Source: Thiohalobacter thiocyanaticus
Lineage (GTDB): Bacteria; Pseudomonadota; Gammaproteobacteria; Thiohalobacterales; Thiohalobacteraceae
Direction of reading: 5' to 3'
DNA length: 64,000 nt
Assembly (NCBI RefSeq): GCF_002356355.1
Contig: NZ_AP018052.1
Span: forward strand, 3,026,501 to 3,090,500
Shown here: positions 19,096 to 26,915 of the stretch, in pieces
Layout of the letters: every line of letters starts with the position of its first letter
Numbering within the stretch: position 1 is the first letter of the stretch
Position numbers and translations under genes: made by a program
The notes under the pieces: model-generated
Databases searched by the model: none
Told to the model about the DNA's origin: nothing
What the model saw: the letters and a program-made list of their open reading frames with translations, nothing else

Positions 19096-19177
19096 ATCTT
19101 ATGGAACCGCAGGCTTTCCCCGCCCAGGGTCAGCCGATATACTCGAGACAGGCAAGCAACGGAGGGAGGGCTCCGGC

Positions 19178-19339
19178 ATGGCCAGGCGCAGGAAAAAGCC
19201 CACCGATATACTCGTGATGCTGATTGGCTTCGGTCTGATCGTCGCCATCTTCGTGTTCGTCATCCTGTTCGCGCCGAGCGATCCGTTCGGTGACAGTCAG
19301 TTCATCGAGGATGTCGGTGACGCCAACCGTCCACTCTGA
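19178..19339 (+). CDS. Small single-pass membrane protein, unknown
   Basis: A 53-residue frame from ATG 19178 to TGA 19339 with a strong GGAGGGAGGG ribosome binding site about seven bases upstream. The peptide has a basic start (ARRRKKPTD), one hydrophobic helix (ILVMLIGFGLIVAIFVFVIL) and a short acidic tail (DPFGDSQFIEDVGD), so it would insert with the N-terminus inside. A TATACT box at 19138-19143 could be its promoter, though the -35 is weak. The universal stress protein gene begins 26 bases later and may be cotranscribed. Family not recognised. Confidence 0.6.
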   Translation: MARRRKKPTDILVMLIGFGLIVAIFVFVILFAPSDPFGDSQFIEDVGDANRPL

Positions 19340-19364
19340 CCCCCCTCAACATGGAGCCTGTCTG

Positions 19365-19808
19365 ATGTCCGAATATTCACATGTGCTGGTCGCGGTCGAT
19401 TTCATGCCGGACTTCGAGCAGGTCACCCGCCGCGCCATGCAGGTCGCCGCCCACGGCCAGGCCCGCCTGTCGCTGGTGCACGTGGTGGAATTCCTGCACC
19501 TGGACCTGGCCAGCGAACTGGTACTGCCGGAGGACGTGACCCTGGAGACCCAGGTGATCGAAACCGCGCGCAACAAGCTCGCGGAAATGGCCGCCTCGAT
19601 GGACTGGCCGGGGGAGATCAAACACCATCTGGAGACCGGCTCGACCAAGCACGAGATCCTGCGCGTGGCCGAGGAACAGAAGGCGGATCTGATCGTGATC
19701 GGCAGCCATGGCCGCCACGGCCTGGGCCGCCTGCTGGGATCGACCGCCAACGGGGTGCTCCAGGGCGCGCCCTGCGACGTCCTGGCGGTGCGGATCCGGC
19801 CGGCCTGA
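19365..19808 (+). CDS. Universal stress protein (UspA family)
   Basis: A 147-residue single-domain cytoplasmic protein. The N-terminal HVLVAVDFMPDFEQV and the C-terminal VIGSHGRHGLGRLLGSTANGVLQGAPCDVLAVR carry the nucleotide-binding pattern G-x2-G-x9-G-S/T of ATP-binding Usp proteins. ATG 19365 is used; ATGGAGCC just upstream provides a GGAG ribosome binding site. It follows the small membrane protein by 26 bases. Its stop lies three bases from the stop of the convergent small gene at 19812. The exact stress is unknown. Confidence 0.92.
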   Translation: MSEYSHVLVAVDFMPDFEQVTRRAMQVAAHGQARLSLVHVVEFLHLDLASELVLPEDVTLETQVIETARNKLAEMAASMDWPGEIKHHLETGSTKHEILRVAEEQKADLIVIGSHGRHGLGRLLGSTANGVLQGAPCDVLAVRIRPA

Positions 19809-19811
19809 GCC

Positions 19812-19991
19812 TTAGCGCCGGAGCGTGGGGCTGTAGCCGTAGACGGTCGGGTGATCGGCCGCGGCCGAGGTGACGGCAGCCGGCGCCGGATCCGTGCCCA
19901 CGGCCAGGGTGCCGGTGGTCACGACCACGCCCAGCCCGACGAACACGGCCAGCAGGACCAGCGGATCGGGTTTTCGATAATGGTGTCGCAT
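19812..19991 (-). CDS. Small membrane protein, unknown
   Basis: A frame of 59 residues from ATG 19991, preceded by GAGAGCGAGGG. It has a short basic start (RHHYRKPD), one hydrophobic helix (PLVLLAVFVGLGVVVTTGTLAV) and a polar Ala/Thr tail. A longer in-frame start (20123) is rejected, since it runs through the palindromes at 20070 and 20109 and is low in coding character. Two symmetrical sites lie upstream (20070-20086 and 20109-20124), suggesting regulated expression. No family recognised. Confidence 0.5.
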   Translation of the reverse strand: MRHHYRKPDPLVLLAVFVGLGVVVTTGTLAVGTDPAPAAVTSAAADHPTVYGYSPTLRR

Positions 19992-20069
19992 ATCCCTCGC
20001 TCTCTGGCAGGCATGATTGCCCGCCCCTCTTGTTATGCAAGGATCGGTCCGATGGCACCGAAACTTGAG

Positions 20070-20086
20070 GAATTGCGACGCAATTC
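20070..20086. promoter_or_regulatory. Perfect 17-bp palindrome, possible operator
   Basis: GAATTGCG-A-CGCAATTC is a perfect dyad with a single central base, 79 bases upstream of the small membrane protein gene that starts at 19991 on the minus strand. No U-run follows, so a terminator is unlikely. Confidence 0.4.
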
Positions 20087-20108
20087 TAGACCGGTGGGCG
20101 CTGCCTGC

Positions 20109-20124
20109 CGTGACGGGGGTCACA
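20109..20124. promoter_or_regulatory. CRP/Vfr-like site
   Basis: CGTGA-N6-TCACA differs by one base from the consensus TGTGA-N6-TCACA. It lies about 125 bases before the small gene starting at 19991. The flanking GGTCACATTC is shared with the perfect site at 24504-24519, which sits at about the same distance from its gene. Confidence 0.4.
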
Positions 20125-20155
20125 TTCTCCCCGTCGCGTAGCCTCCGGATGCGGC

Positions 20156-20362
20156 TCAGCCGCGGTATTTCGGATCGACCCAGCAGCGCGGCAACGCCTC
20201 GCCGGAGGGGAATACCAGGCCGGTCTTGGGATAGCTGGCCGGGTCCTGCATTTCCTCGCCGGCATGCATGCGTCCGGTCACCTCGTCCCGACAGGGGTCG
20301 AACAGGGCCCCCGTGTCCAGGATCTCGATCAGGTCACCATTGATTTTGTCTTTGAGGTACAT
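20156..20362 (-). CDS. Small conserved-looking cytoplasmic protein, unknown
   Basis: A 68-residue frame from ATG 20362, with AAGGAGA five bases upstream, a near-perfect ribosome binding site. The product begins YLKDKINGDLIEILD and ends FPSGEALPRCWVDPKYRG, with charged and aromatic residues typical of a soluble folded small domain and no signal or membrane segment. The start is decided by the ribosome binding site; an upstream in-frame ATG (20434) lacks one. It is divergent from pgl, 154 bases away. I have no confident family assignment. Confidence 0.7.
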   Translation of the reverse strand: MYLKDKINGDLIEILDTGALFDPCRDEVTGRMHAGEEMQDPASYPKTGLVFPSGEALPRCWVDPKYRG

Positions 20363-20516
20363 GCCGTCTCCTTTGCACTGTCTGTCACCCACAACTATAG
20401 CCGTTCCGCCTGCGTTCGTGTTGACCCCTGTCAATCCTGCAGTTTCCCCGCCAGGTCCTTTGTGCCATCATCCGGAGCATCCGGCAGGACACGGACAGCC
20501 AATCGTTTTTTCAGCC

Positions 20517-21260
20517 ATGACCCACCTCGACTGCCGCATCCATGCCGACCGCGAAGCGCTCAGCCGCGCCGCGGCCGAGCGGGTCACGGCCCTGTGCCGG
20601 CAAGCGGCCTCCGCACGCGGCACCTGCCATCTTGCCCTGGCCGGCGGCAGCACGCCGCGGCAGCTGTACACACTGCTGGCCGAACCGGACTGGTCGCGCC
20701 AGCTGCCCTGGCCGGCACTGCAGATCTACTTCGGCGACGAGCGTGCCGTACCGCCGGACCACCCGGACAGCAACTACGGCATGGCCCGCAGCGCCTGGCT
20801 GGCCTGCGCCCCGCTGACCGCCGGGCAGATCCACCCCATGGCGGCCGATCCCGGGCGGATCGATCTGGACGCGGCCGACTATGCCGCCCTGCTGGAGCGC
20901 AGGCTGCCCCGCAATGAGGCAGGAGTGCCTGTTTTCGATCTCATCCTGCTTGGTCTGGGCGCGGATGGCCACACCGCCTCGCTGTTTCCCGACACCCCGG
21001 TACTGGACGAGCGTACCCACTGGGTGGCACCGGTGTACCCTGGCCCGGGCGAGCACTGGCGCCTGACCCTGACCCTGCCCGTGCTCGAGGCCGCCCGCCA
21101 CCTGCTGTTCCTGGTCGCCGGCGCGGACAAGGCCGGCGCCGTCGCCCGGGTGCTGGGGACACCCGCCGGCGCCGATCCGCTGCCGGCGCAGCGCATCAAG
21201 GCGCAGGGCCGGGTGGAATGGTATCTCGACGCGCAAGCGGCGGGAGGCCTGCAGGCATGA
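20517..21260 (+). CDS. pgl: 6-phosphogluconolactonase
   Basis: Hydrolyses 6-phosphogluconolactone in the pentose phosphate/Entner-Doudoroff pathways. The 247-residue product shows HLALAGGSTPRQLY near residue 40, the IYFGDERAVPPDHPDSNYGMA block and LILLGLGADGHTASLFPDTP, all diagnostic of the DevB/SOL-type family. ATG 20517 is used, because the upstream frame has no coding character. The stop overlaps the glucokinase start (ATGA), so the two enzymes of glucose entry are coupled. A zwf gene is not in this window. Confidence 0.95.
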   Translation: MTHLDCRIHADREALSRAAAERVTALCRQAASARGTCHLALAGGSTPRQLYTLLAEPDWSRQLPWPALQIYFGDERAVPPDHPDSNYGMARSAWLACAPLTAGQIHPMAADPGRIDLDAADYAALLERRLPRNEAGVPVFDLILLGLGADGHTASLFPDTPVLDERTHWVAPVYPGPGEHWRLTLTLPVLEAARHLLFLVAGADKAGAVARVLGTPAGADPLPAQRIKAQGRVEWYLDAQAAGGLQA

Positions 21261-22243
21261 CCCGGGAACTGGTCCTGGCCGGGGACATCGGCGGCACCCA
21301 CACCCGGCTGGTGCTGGCACCGGCCGGGAACCTGCGCGACTGGCGCAACGAACGTCGCTATGCCAGCAGCGATTTCGCCGCGTTCGACAACCTGCTGGCC
21401 GACTATCTGAACAGCTGCGAAGCGCCGCCGGCCCGGGCCTGCCTGGCCGTCGCCGGACCGGTGCTGGGCCGCCCGGACCAGGGCCGGGCACGGGTGACCA
21501 ACCTGCCCTGGGATCTGGACAGCATTGCGCTTGCCCGTCACCACGGCCTGGGGCGGGTGCGGCTGATCAACGACTTCGCCGCCGTCGGCCATGCACTGGA
21601 CGCCCTGCAACCGGACGATCTGGCCTGCCTGCAGCCCGGCCGGCCGGTCATCGGCGCCAACCGCGCCGTGATCGGCGCCGGCACCGGCCTGGGCCATGCC
21701 AACGTGGTGACCTGCACCAGCGGCGGCAGCGAGGTCATCGCCGCCGAGGCCGGGCATACCGACTTCGCGCCGCAGACCCCGCTGCAGTGGGAACTGCGCC
21801 AGGCGCTGGCGGCGGAGCTGGGCAGCGTCTCCTGGGAGCACCTGGTGTCCGGCCCCGGCCTGGTGCGCCTGTACCGTTTCCTGTGCCGGCAGATCGACGG
21901 CACGCCCGCGATCGATCCGGCGGCCGCGGATGCCGCCGCGCGCATCACCGCTGCAGCCGCCGCCGGCAGCGACGCGGCAGCCGAACAGGCCGTGGCCGAA
22001 TTCGTGCGTCTGTACGGCGCCCAGGCCGGCAACTGGACACTGGCCACCCTGCCCCACGGCGGCCTCTACCTCGCCGGCGGCATCGCCCCGCGCCTGCTGG
22101 AACAGCTGCAACGGCCGGGCTTCCTCGCCGCCTTCCATGCCAAGGGGCCGATGCGCGAACTCATGCAGGGCTTTCCGGTACACATCATCACTCATCCCCA
22201 GCCGGGCCTGCTGGGCGCACTGCAGCTGGCGGCCGCGGACTGA
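21257..22243 (+). CDS. glk: Glucokinase
   Basis: ATP-dependent phosphorylation of glucose. The 328-residue protein starts with LVLAGDIGGTHTRLVL, the phosphate-1 motif of the bacterial Glk family (residues 4-19), followed by LAVAGPVLG, VRLINDFAAVGHAL (catalytic Asp in NDF), VIGAGTGLGHA and AEAGHTDFAPQ. Translation is coupled to pgl by a four-base overlap. The C-terminal GLYLAGGIAPR segment is the adenosine-binding motif. No regulator is adjacent. Confidence 0.95.
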   Translation: MTRELVLAGDIGGTHTRLVLAPAGNLRDWRNERRYASSDFAAFDNLLADYLNSCEAPPARACLAVAGPVLGRPDQGRARVTNLPWDLDSIALARHHGLGRVRLINDFAAVGHALDALQPDDLACLQPGRPVIGANRAVIGAGTGLGHANVVTCTSGGSEVIAAEAGHTDFAPQTPLQWELRQALAAELGSVSWEHLVSGPGLVRLYRFLCRQIDGTPAIDPAAADAAARITAAAAAGSDAAAEQAVAEFVRLYGAQAGNWTLATLPHGGLYLAGGIAPRLLEQLQRPGFLAAFHAKGPMRELMQGFPVHIITHPQPGLLGALQLAAAD

Positions 22244-22360
22244 ACCGACGCCCGTCTGCCGCGGCCATTGCCGCTTCCGGGCCGGGGTTATTCGATCCGT
22301 TTTTGGCAGACGCGGTCGCGATACGTATCCTATGCAACTCGCGAACCGACAGGACACATC

Positions 22361-22741
22361 ATGAGCAGCACGCCCTATCATATCGAGGTCGAGGTACAGA
22401 CCAGCTATATCGAGGAACAGTCCAGCCCGGAGGACAACCGCTACGTCTTCGCCTACACCATCACCATCCACAATACCGGCAGCGTGGCCGCCAAGCTGCT
22501 CACGCGGCACTGGATCATCACCGACAGCAACGGCAAGACCCAGGAGGTGCGCGGCGAGGGTGTGGTTGGCGAGCAGCCCCACCTGACGCCCGGCGAGCGC
22601 TTCCAGTACACCAGCGGGACCATGATCGAGACCTCGGTGGGCAGCATGCGCGGCAGCTACCAGATGATCGCCGACGACGGCGTGGAATTCGACGCCGAGA
22701 TCCCCGCCTTCACCCTGTCCATTCCGCGTACGCTGCATTGA
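22361..22741 (+). CDS. apaG: ApaG family protein
   Basis: A 126-residue single-domain protein of the ApaG/DUF525 immunoglobulin-like fold. Diagnostic segments are YVFAYTITIHNTGSVAAKLLTRHWIITDSNGK, the GEGVVGEQPHLTPGERFQYTSG core and GSYQMIADDG. The role is not firmly established; the gene accompanies apaH in most gammaproteobacteria. ATG 22361 is chosen by family start (SSTPYHIEVEVQTSYI). It is separated from apaH by a 160-base inverted repeat of family F. Confidence 0.94.
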   Translation: MSSTPYHIEVEVQTSYIEEQSSPEDNRYVFAYTITIHNTGSVAAKLLTRHWIITDSNGKTQEVRGEGVVGEQPHLTPGERFQYTSGTMIETSVGSMRGSYQMIADDGVEFDAEIPAFTLSIPRTLH

Positions 22742-22757
22742 ACGGACTTCAAAACCG

Positions 22758-22916
22758 CAACGCAGAGGCGCGCAGGCGCAGAGAACGCAGAGATTTTTCT
22801 TTGTATGATTGCAGCCGTAGCAGTGAGATTCATCCGATACTGTTCGGTTCATTCCGGTGCATGTCGGAATCCATAATATCCTTGGCGTCCTCTGCGCCTG
22901 CGCGCCTCTGCGTTGA
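22758..22916. repeat. Family F inverted repeat, copy 1
   Basis: Left arm CAACGCAGAGGCGCGCAGG and right arm ending GCGCCTCTGCGTTG form a stem of more than 25 bases around a central loop of about 100 bases rich in A/T. It begins 17 bases after the apaG stop. A second copy follows fau at 54878. Confidence 0.85.
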
Positions 22917-22942
22917 ACAAACACCCCAGGTAACCCGCCGCC

Positions 22943-23779
22943 ATGGCCGTCTACGCCATCGGTGACGTCCAGGGCTGCCTGGACGAACTGCGGCGGCTGC
23001 TGGACCGGCTGCAGTTCGACCCGGCCGTCGACCGGCTCTGGTTCGCCGGCGATCTGGTCAACCGCGGCCCGAAGTCACTGGAGACGCTGCGCTTCATCCG
23101 CGGGCTGGGCGCGGCTGCCATCAGCGTGCTGGGCAATCACGACCTGCATCTGCTTGCCATCAGCCGCTATGCCGACCGGCTGAAGTCCCGTGACACCCTG
23201 CTGCCGATCCTGGAGGCTCCCGACCGCGAAGCGCTGCTGGACTGGCTGCGCGGTTGCCCGCTGGTCCATCACGATGCGGCGTTGGGCTACTGCCTGGTGC
23301 ACGCCGGGCTGCCGCCGCAGTGGGACCTGGAACTGGCCCTGGCCTGCAGCCGCGAAGTGGAAACCGTGCTGCGCGACGACGACCGCTGCCGCGACTTCCT
23401 CGCCCACATGTACGGCAATCAACCCGATACCTGGTCGGCGGATCTCAGCGGCCATGACCGCCTGCGCTGCATCGTCAATGCCTGCACCCGGCTGCGATTC
23501 TGCACCCGGGAGGGAACCATGGAATTCCGCCACAGCGGTCCGCCCGGGAACCAGCCGCCCGGCTTCCTGCCCTGGTTCGAGGTCCCCGGCCGCGCCAGCC
23601 ACGATCTGAAGCTCCTGTTCGGGCACTGGGCCTCGCTGGGGGGGACCACCGACGCCCCCGGCGTGTTTGCGCTGGACAGCGGCTGCGTGTGGGGCCGGCA
23701 GCTCACCGCCCTGCGTCTGGACACACCGACGCCGCAGCGGATCAGCATCGACTGCCCCGGCACCCGCCGGCCCGGGTAG
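22943..23779 (+). CDS. apaH: Diadenosine tetraphosphatase ApaH
   Basis: Symmetrically cleaves Ap4A to two ADP. The 278-residue metallophosphoesterase has the four expected blocks: YAIGDVQGCLDEL, LWFAGDLVNRGPKS, VLGNHDLHLL and, near the C-terminus, LLFGHWASLGG. It belongs with apaG just upstream. The TAG stop (23777-23779) is contributed by a family A element that begins at 23776, so the last codons (RRPG) abut the repeat. Confidence 0.95.
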   Translation: MAVYAIGDVQGCLDELRRLLDRLQFDPAVDRLWFAGDLVNRGPKSLETLRFIRGLGAAAISVLGNHDLHLLAISRYADRLKSRDTLLPILEAPDREALLDWLRGCPLVHHDAALGYCLVHAGLPPQWDLELALACSREVETVLRDDDRCRDFLAHMYGNQPDTWSADLSGHDRLRCIVNACTRLRFCTREGTMEFRHSGPPGNQPPGFLPWFEVPGRASHDLKLLFGHWASLGGTTDAPGVFALDSGCVWGRQLTALRLDTPTPQRISIDCPGTRRPG

Positions 23780-23860
23780 GATAGGTGCAGGCGCTCAGCG
23801 CCGAAACCCATCGCCATGACAGATCCAAGTGATGGGTTGCACTTCGTTCCACCCATCCTC
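23776..23860. repeat. Family A element, copy 4 (GGATGGGT subtype, diverged)
   Basis: Begins GTAGGATAGGTGC and ends CCACCCATCCTC; one arm has lost perfect pairing. It supplies the apaH stop codon. Confidence 0.8.
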
Positions 23861-23870
23861 CTCACTCAAC

Positions 23871-23899
23871 AAAAAAAGGCCCTCCCCGAAGGGAGGGCC
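23871..23899 (-). terminator. Rho-independent terminator of the charged exported protein gene
   Basis: A 9-bp GC stem (23878-23886 with 23891-23899) with a CGAA/TTCG tetraloop is followed, on the minus strand, by seven U residues (23871-23877). It lies 51 bases after the stop of the gene at 23951. Confidence 0.92.
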
Positions 23900-23950
23900 A
23901 AGACCTCAGTGCAGGCCAGAGGAAGTGTATTCGTTTACTGCCCGCGGGCG

Positions 23951-24379
23951 TCAGTCGAAGGGCCACCACCAGCGTTTGGTCTTGCCCTGGGGCGCATCGT
24001 CATCCTGATGGATGCGGTCCTGGTCGCGCTGCTGAACCTGTCCGCCCTTGCCTTCGCCGTTCTTGCCATAGCCCATGCCCTGGCCGTTGCCCTCGCCCTG
24101 GCCCTTGGCTTTCGCCTTGGCCTTCATGGCGTCGCGCTCGGCCTCCGGGTCGCGATAACGTTCCCGGTCCTGATCCATGTCGCGGTCCTGTTCCAGCTTG
24201 CGCTCCTCGTTGCGTTCACGGACCTCGGCGCTGCGCTCCTGGCCGTAATTGTCATTGCTGTAGCCCTTGCCCATGCCATTGCCGCCACCGCCACCGCCGC
24301 CGGCAGCCAGCACCGCGCCGCTGCCGGCCAGGGTCAATGCTGCGATGGCAAGGACGATGGTTTTGCGTACTGCGTTCAT
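23951..24379 (-). CDS. Exported, highly charged Gly-rich protein, unknown
   Basis: A 142-residue protein with a clear signal peptide (NAVRKTIVLAIAALTLAGSGAVLAA), a seven-glycine run, then a strongly charged region: a Glu/Arg/Asp-rich segment with DRDMDQDRERYRD, an Ala-Lys repeat (KAKAKAKGQG) and Gly/Asn/Lys repeats, ending in the aromatic tail RWWWPFD. It should be an intrinsically disordered periplasmic or surface protein. GGAGAG before the ATG serves as ribosome binding site, a good terminator follows, and a CRP-like site lies upstream, so it is a complete single-gene unit. No family recognised. Confidence 0.8.
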   Translation of the reverse strand: MNAVRKTIVLAIAALTLAGSGAVLAAGGGGGGGNGMGKGYSNDNYGQERSAEVRERNEERKLEQDRDMDQDRERYRDPEAERDAMKAKAKAKGQGEGNGQGMGYGKNGEGKGGQVQQRDQDRIHQDDDAPQGKTKRWWWPFD

Positions 24380-24448
24380 TTCAACTCTCCATACTGTTGT
24401 GTTCAGGATGGCTACAGCATGCGCCCGCCAAGCTGAATTCAGGCTTAA

Positions 24449-24519
24449 TTAATAGCAGACACCACAGCGATTGTTATGGGGGAAACGGGCGGCTTGACGG
24501 ATCTGTGATGCAGGTCACA
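24449..24519 (-). promoter_or_regulatory. Putative CRP-dependent promoter of the charged exported protein
   Basis: TGTGA-N6-TCACA (24504-24519) is a perfect match to the CRP/Vfr consensus. On the minus strand a -35-like ATAACA (24472-24477) and a -10-like TATTAA (24449-24454) follow with a 17-base spacer. The site centre would be near -70, the spacing of class I CRP promoters. The 240-base gap from 24380 to 24619 holds no gene. Confidence 0.5.
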
Positions 24520-24619
24520 TTCACCGGTGAGGCAGACGGGGAAACCGTGTCGGAAAACTGCCGCAAGCAGGTGAAATCAGGGCTCCAGTGAAAGTGCGCA
24601 GGCGCACCCTGCGGCGACG

Positions 24620-25111
24620 TCAGTCGCGCCGGCGCTCCATCTGGACGAAGCGATAGGGATAGGGGTTTCTGTCATCCGGTGCATGCGCTTCGCGACTGAC
24701 CTCGACCCAGTCGGTCGGGTCCCACTCCGGCAGCCAGGTATCGCCCTCGAAGTCGTGTTCGATCACGGTGAGATAGATACGTCCTGCCCGCTCCAGGGTC
24801 AGGGCGAAGAGTTCGGCGCCGCCGATGACCATGACCTCAGCGGCGGCGTCGGCCGCTTCCAGCGCGGCATCGAATGAATCGACCACATCGCAGCCGGTGG
24901 CCCGATAGGCCGGATTGCGGCTGACCACGATGTTCTGCCGCCCCGGCAGCGCCCGGCCGATGGATTCATGGGTCCTGCGGCCCATGATGATGGGCTTGCC
25001 CAGGGTCACCCGCTTGAAATGCGCCAGATCGGCCGGCAGGTGCCAGGGCAGGCCGTTGCGGCTGCCGATCAACCGGTTGCGATCCATAGCGACGACGAAG
25101 GCGATGATCAC
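24620..25111 (-). CDS. folA: Dihydrofolate reductase
   Basis: NADPH-dependent reduction of dihydrofolate. The 163-residue type I enzyme has [45 protein letters not shown], with the catalytic acidic residue after the LPWHLP loop, and [12 protein letters not shown], the NADPH-binding motif. It starts at GTG 25111, overlapping the thyA stop by four bases. Coupling with thyA makes sense, because thymidylate synthase produces the dihydrofolate that FolA recycles. Confidence 0.96.
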   Translation of the reverse strand: MIIAFVVAMDRNRLIGSRNGLPWHLPADLAHFKRVTLGKPIIMGRRTHESIGRALPGRQNIVVSRNPAYRATGCDVVDSFDAALEAADAAAEVMVIGGAELFALTLERAGRIYLTVIEHDFEGDTWLPEWDPTDWVEVSREAHAPDDRNPYPYRFVQMERRRD

Positions 25112-25902
25112 ACCGCCACCGGCGCCTTGATATGGGGATGGTGTTCGTAGCCGACCAGTTCGAAGTCCTCGAAACGGAAGCCGAAGATATCCTTCACCTC
25201 GGGATTGACCCGCATCACCGGCAGCGGATAGGGCCGGCGCGTGAGCTGTTCGTCGGCCTGTTCCAGATGATTCAGGTACAGATGCGCATCACCCAGGGTA
25301 TGCACGAAATCCCCCGGCTGCAGATCGCACACCTGCGCCAGCATCAGGGTCAGCAGGGCGTAGGAGGCGATATTGAATGGCACACCGAGGAAGATGTCGG
25401 CGCTGCGCTGGTAGAGCTGGCAGGACAGCCGGCCTTCGGCGACATAGAACTGGAAGAAGGCATGACAGGGCGGCAGCGCCATGCGCTCGATATCGGCCAC
25501 GTTCCAGGCGCTGACGATGATGCGGCGCGAGTCCGGGTTGTGCTTGAGCTGCTCCACCACCTGCGCGATCTGGTCGATGTGGCGCCCGTCGGGCGTCGGC
25601 CAGCTGCGCCACTGATAGCCGTAGACGGGCCCGAGATCGCCGTTGTCATCGGCCCACTCGTCCCAGATGCTCACCTTGTTGTCATGCAGGTATTTGACAT
25701 TGGTATCGCCCTGCAGGAACCACAGCAGTTCGTGGATGATGGAGCGCAGGTGCAGCTTCTTGGTGGTGACCACCGGGAAACCCTCGCCCAGATCGAACCG
25801 CATCTGGTGACCGAACACACTGAGCGTACCGGTGCCGGTGCGGTCCTCCTTCTTGACGCCGTGCTCGCGCACATGGCGCATGAGATCGAGATACTGCTTC
25901 AC
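25108..25902 (-). CDS. thyA: Thymidylate synthase ThyA
   Basis: Converts dUMP to dTMP with methylenetetrahydrofolate. The 264-residue protein has the E. coli length and numbering: nucleophile Cys146 in [24 protein letters not shown] at residues 20-31, and the [20 protein letters not shown] block. The start is GTG 25902 with GAGG seven bases before it. folA follows with a GTGA overlap. Upstream, a nested repeat separates it from the lgt stop. Confidence 0.97.
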   Translation of the reverse strand: MKQYLDLMRHVREHGVKKEDRTGTGTLSVFGHQMRFDLGEGFPVVTTKKLHLRSIIHELLWFLQGDTNVKYLHDNKVSIWDEWADDNGDLGPVYGYQWRSWPTPDGRHIDQIAQVVEQLKHNPDSRRIIVSAWNVADIERMALPPCHAFFQFYVAEGRLSCQLYQRSADIFLGVPFNIASYALLTLMLAQVCDLQPGDFVHTLGDAHLYLNHLEQADEQLTRRPYPLPVMRVNPEVKDIFGFRFEDFELVGYEHHPHIKAPVAV

Positions 25903-25919
25903 GTTGTTGCCTCTTGTTC

Positions 25920-26133
25920 GAGTGAGGAGTGAGGAGTGAGGAGTGAAGCACTGCAGGAAACCCTGACTGGTGCGTCATTCCGATGCATGCAGGTATCCGG
26001 ATACCGCTGCGGCCACTGGATCCCCGCCTGCGCGGGGATGACGGGCAAAGATAGCGCGGCGGCCCGGGAAGATATGGCCGCCACTTTCACGCTTTTCTCC
26101 TCACTCCTCACTCCTCACTCCTCACTCCTCACT
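25920..26133. repeat. Inverted 9-mer arrays (family E) enclosing a family C element
   Basis: Left array of GAGGAGTGA units (25920-25948), an inner family C palindrome (about 25972-26043; its left arm is degenerate, its right arm ends GCGCGGGGATGACG) and a right array of TCACTCCTC units (26097-26133) in opposite orientation. The whole gap between thyA and lgt is therefore a nested element. The right array includes the lgt stop codon. Confidence 0.85.
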
Positions 26134-26913
26134 GCGACGCCCACGATACGCCAGCCACAGCAGCAGCGCGCCGAACAGCACCATCGGCACCGACAGCAGG
26201 TGCCCCATGGTCAGCCAGTCGAAGGCCAGATAACCGAGGTGCCGGTCGGGCTCGCGCACGAACTCCACCGCGAACCGGAAACCACCATAACACAGCAGGA
26301 ACAGTCCCGAGACCGCCATGCGCGGCCTCGGCCCCGACGAGAACCACCACAGGATGATGAACAACACCAGCCCCTCCAGCAGGGCCTCGTAGAGCATGGA
26401 CGGATGCCGCGGCTGGCTGTCCACGAAGGGGAACACCATGCCCCAGGGCAGATCGGTGGGCCGCCCCCACAACTCGCCGTTGATGAAGTTGCCGATGCGC
26501 CCGGCGCCCAGGCCGATGGGCACCAGCGGGGCGATGAAGTCGGTGACCTGGAAGAAACTGCGGCCGGTCCGGCGCCCGTACAGCCACATCGCCAGCAGCA
26601 CGCCCAGCAGCCCGCCGTGGAAGGACATACCGCCCTGCCAGATGCGCAGCAGCATCAGCGGGTCCTCCAGGAACAGGCCGAAGTTGTAGAACAGGATATA
26701 GCCGATCCGGCCGCCCAGGATCACGCCCAGGGCGACGTAGAACAGCAGATCGCCGATCTCCTGTGCCTGCCAGCCGGAATCGGGCCGTTGCGCCCGTACC
26801 CGGCCCAGCCACCAACCGCCGATGAACCCCACCAGGTACATCATCCCGTACCAGTGCAGGGCGAAGTCGCCGAAGCGGACGATGGCAGGATCGATATCGG
26901 GGTAGGTCAGCAT
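26122..26913 (-). CDS. lgt: Prolipoprotein diacylglyceryl transferase Lgt
   Basis: Inner-membrane enzyme that attaches diacylglycerol to the lipobox cysteine of prolipoproteins. The 263-residue product has about seven hydrophobic helices, the family motif [18 protein letters not shown] (about residues 135-152) and [11 protein letters not shown] with the essential His. It starts at ATG 26913, two bases after the rlmI stop. Its C-terminal residues RSEE and the TGA stop are encoded inside a family E array, the same tail seen in the GGDEF-EAL protein. Confidence 0.96.
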   Translation of the reverse strand: MLTYPDIDPAIVRFGDFALHWYGMMYLVGFIGGWWLGRVRAQRPDSGWQAQEIGDLLFYVALGVILGGRIGYILFYNFGLFLEDPLMLLRIWQGGMSFHGGLLGVLLAMWLYGRRTGRSFFQVTDFIAPLVPIGLGAGRIGNFINGELWGRPTDLPWGMVFPFVDSQPRHPSMLYEALLEGLVLFIILWWFSSGPRPRMAVSGLFLLCYGGFRFAVEFVREPDRHLGYLAFDWLTMGHLLSVPMVLFGALLLWLAYRGRRSEE

Positions 26914-26915
26914 GC

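Noticed and set aside
23816-24436. Plus-strand open frame of about 206 codons with hydrophobic repeats
   Set aside because: It is the mirror of the charged exported protein, which has a signal peptide, ribosome binding site and terminator on the minus strand.
25920-26133. Regular short repeats that could suggest a CRISPR array
   Set aside because: The units are 9 bases with no unique spacers and are arranged as inverted arms.
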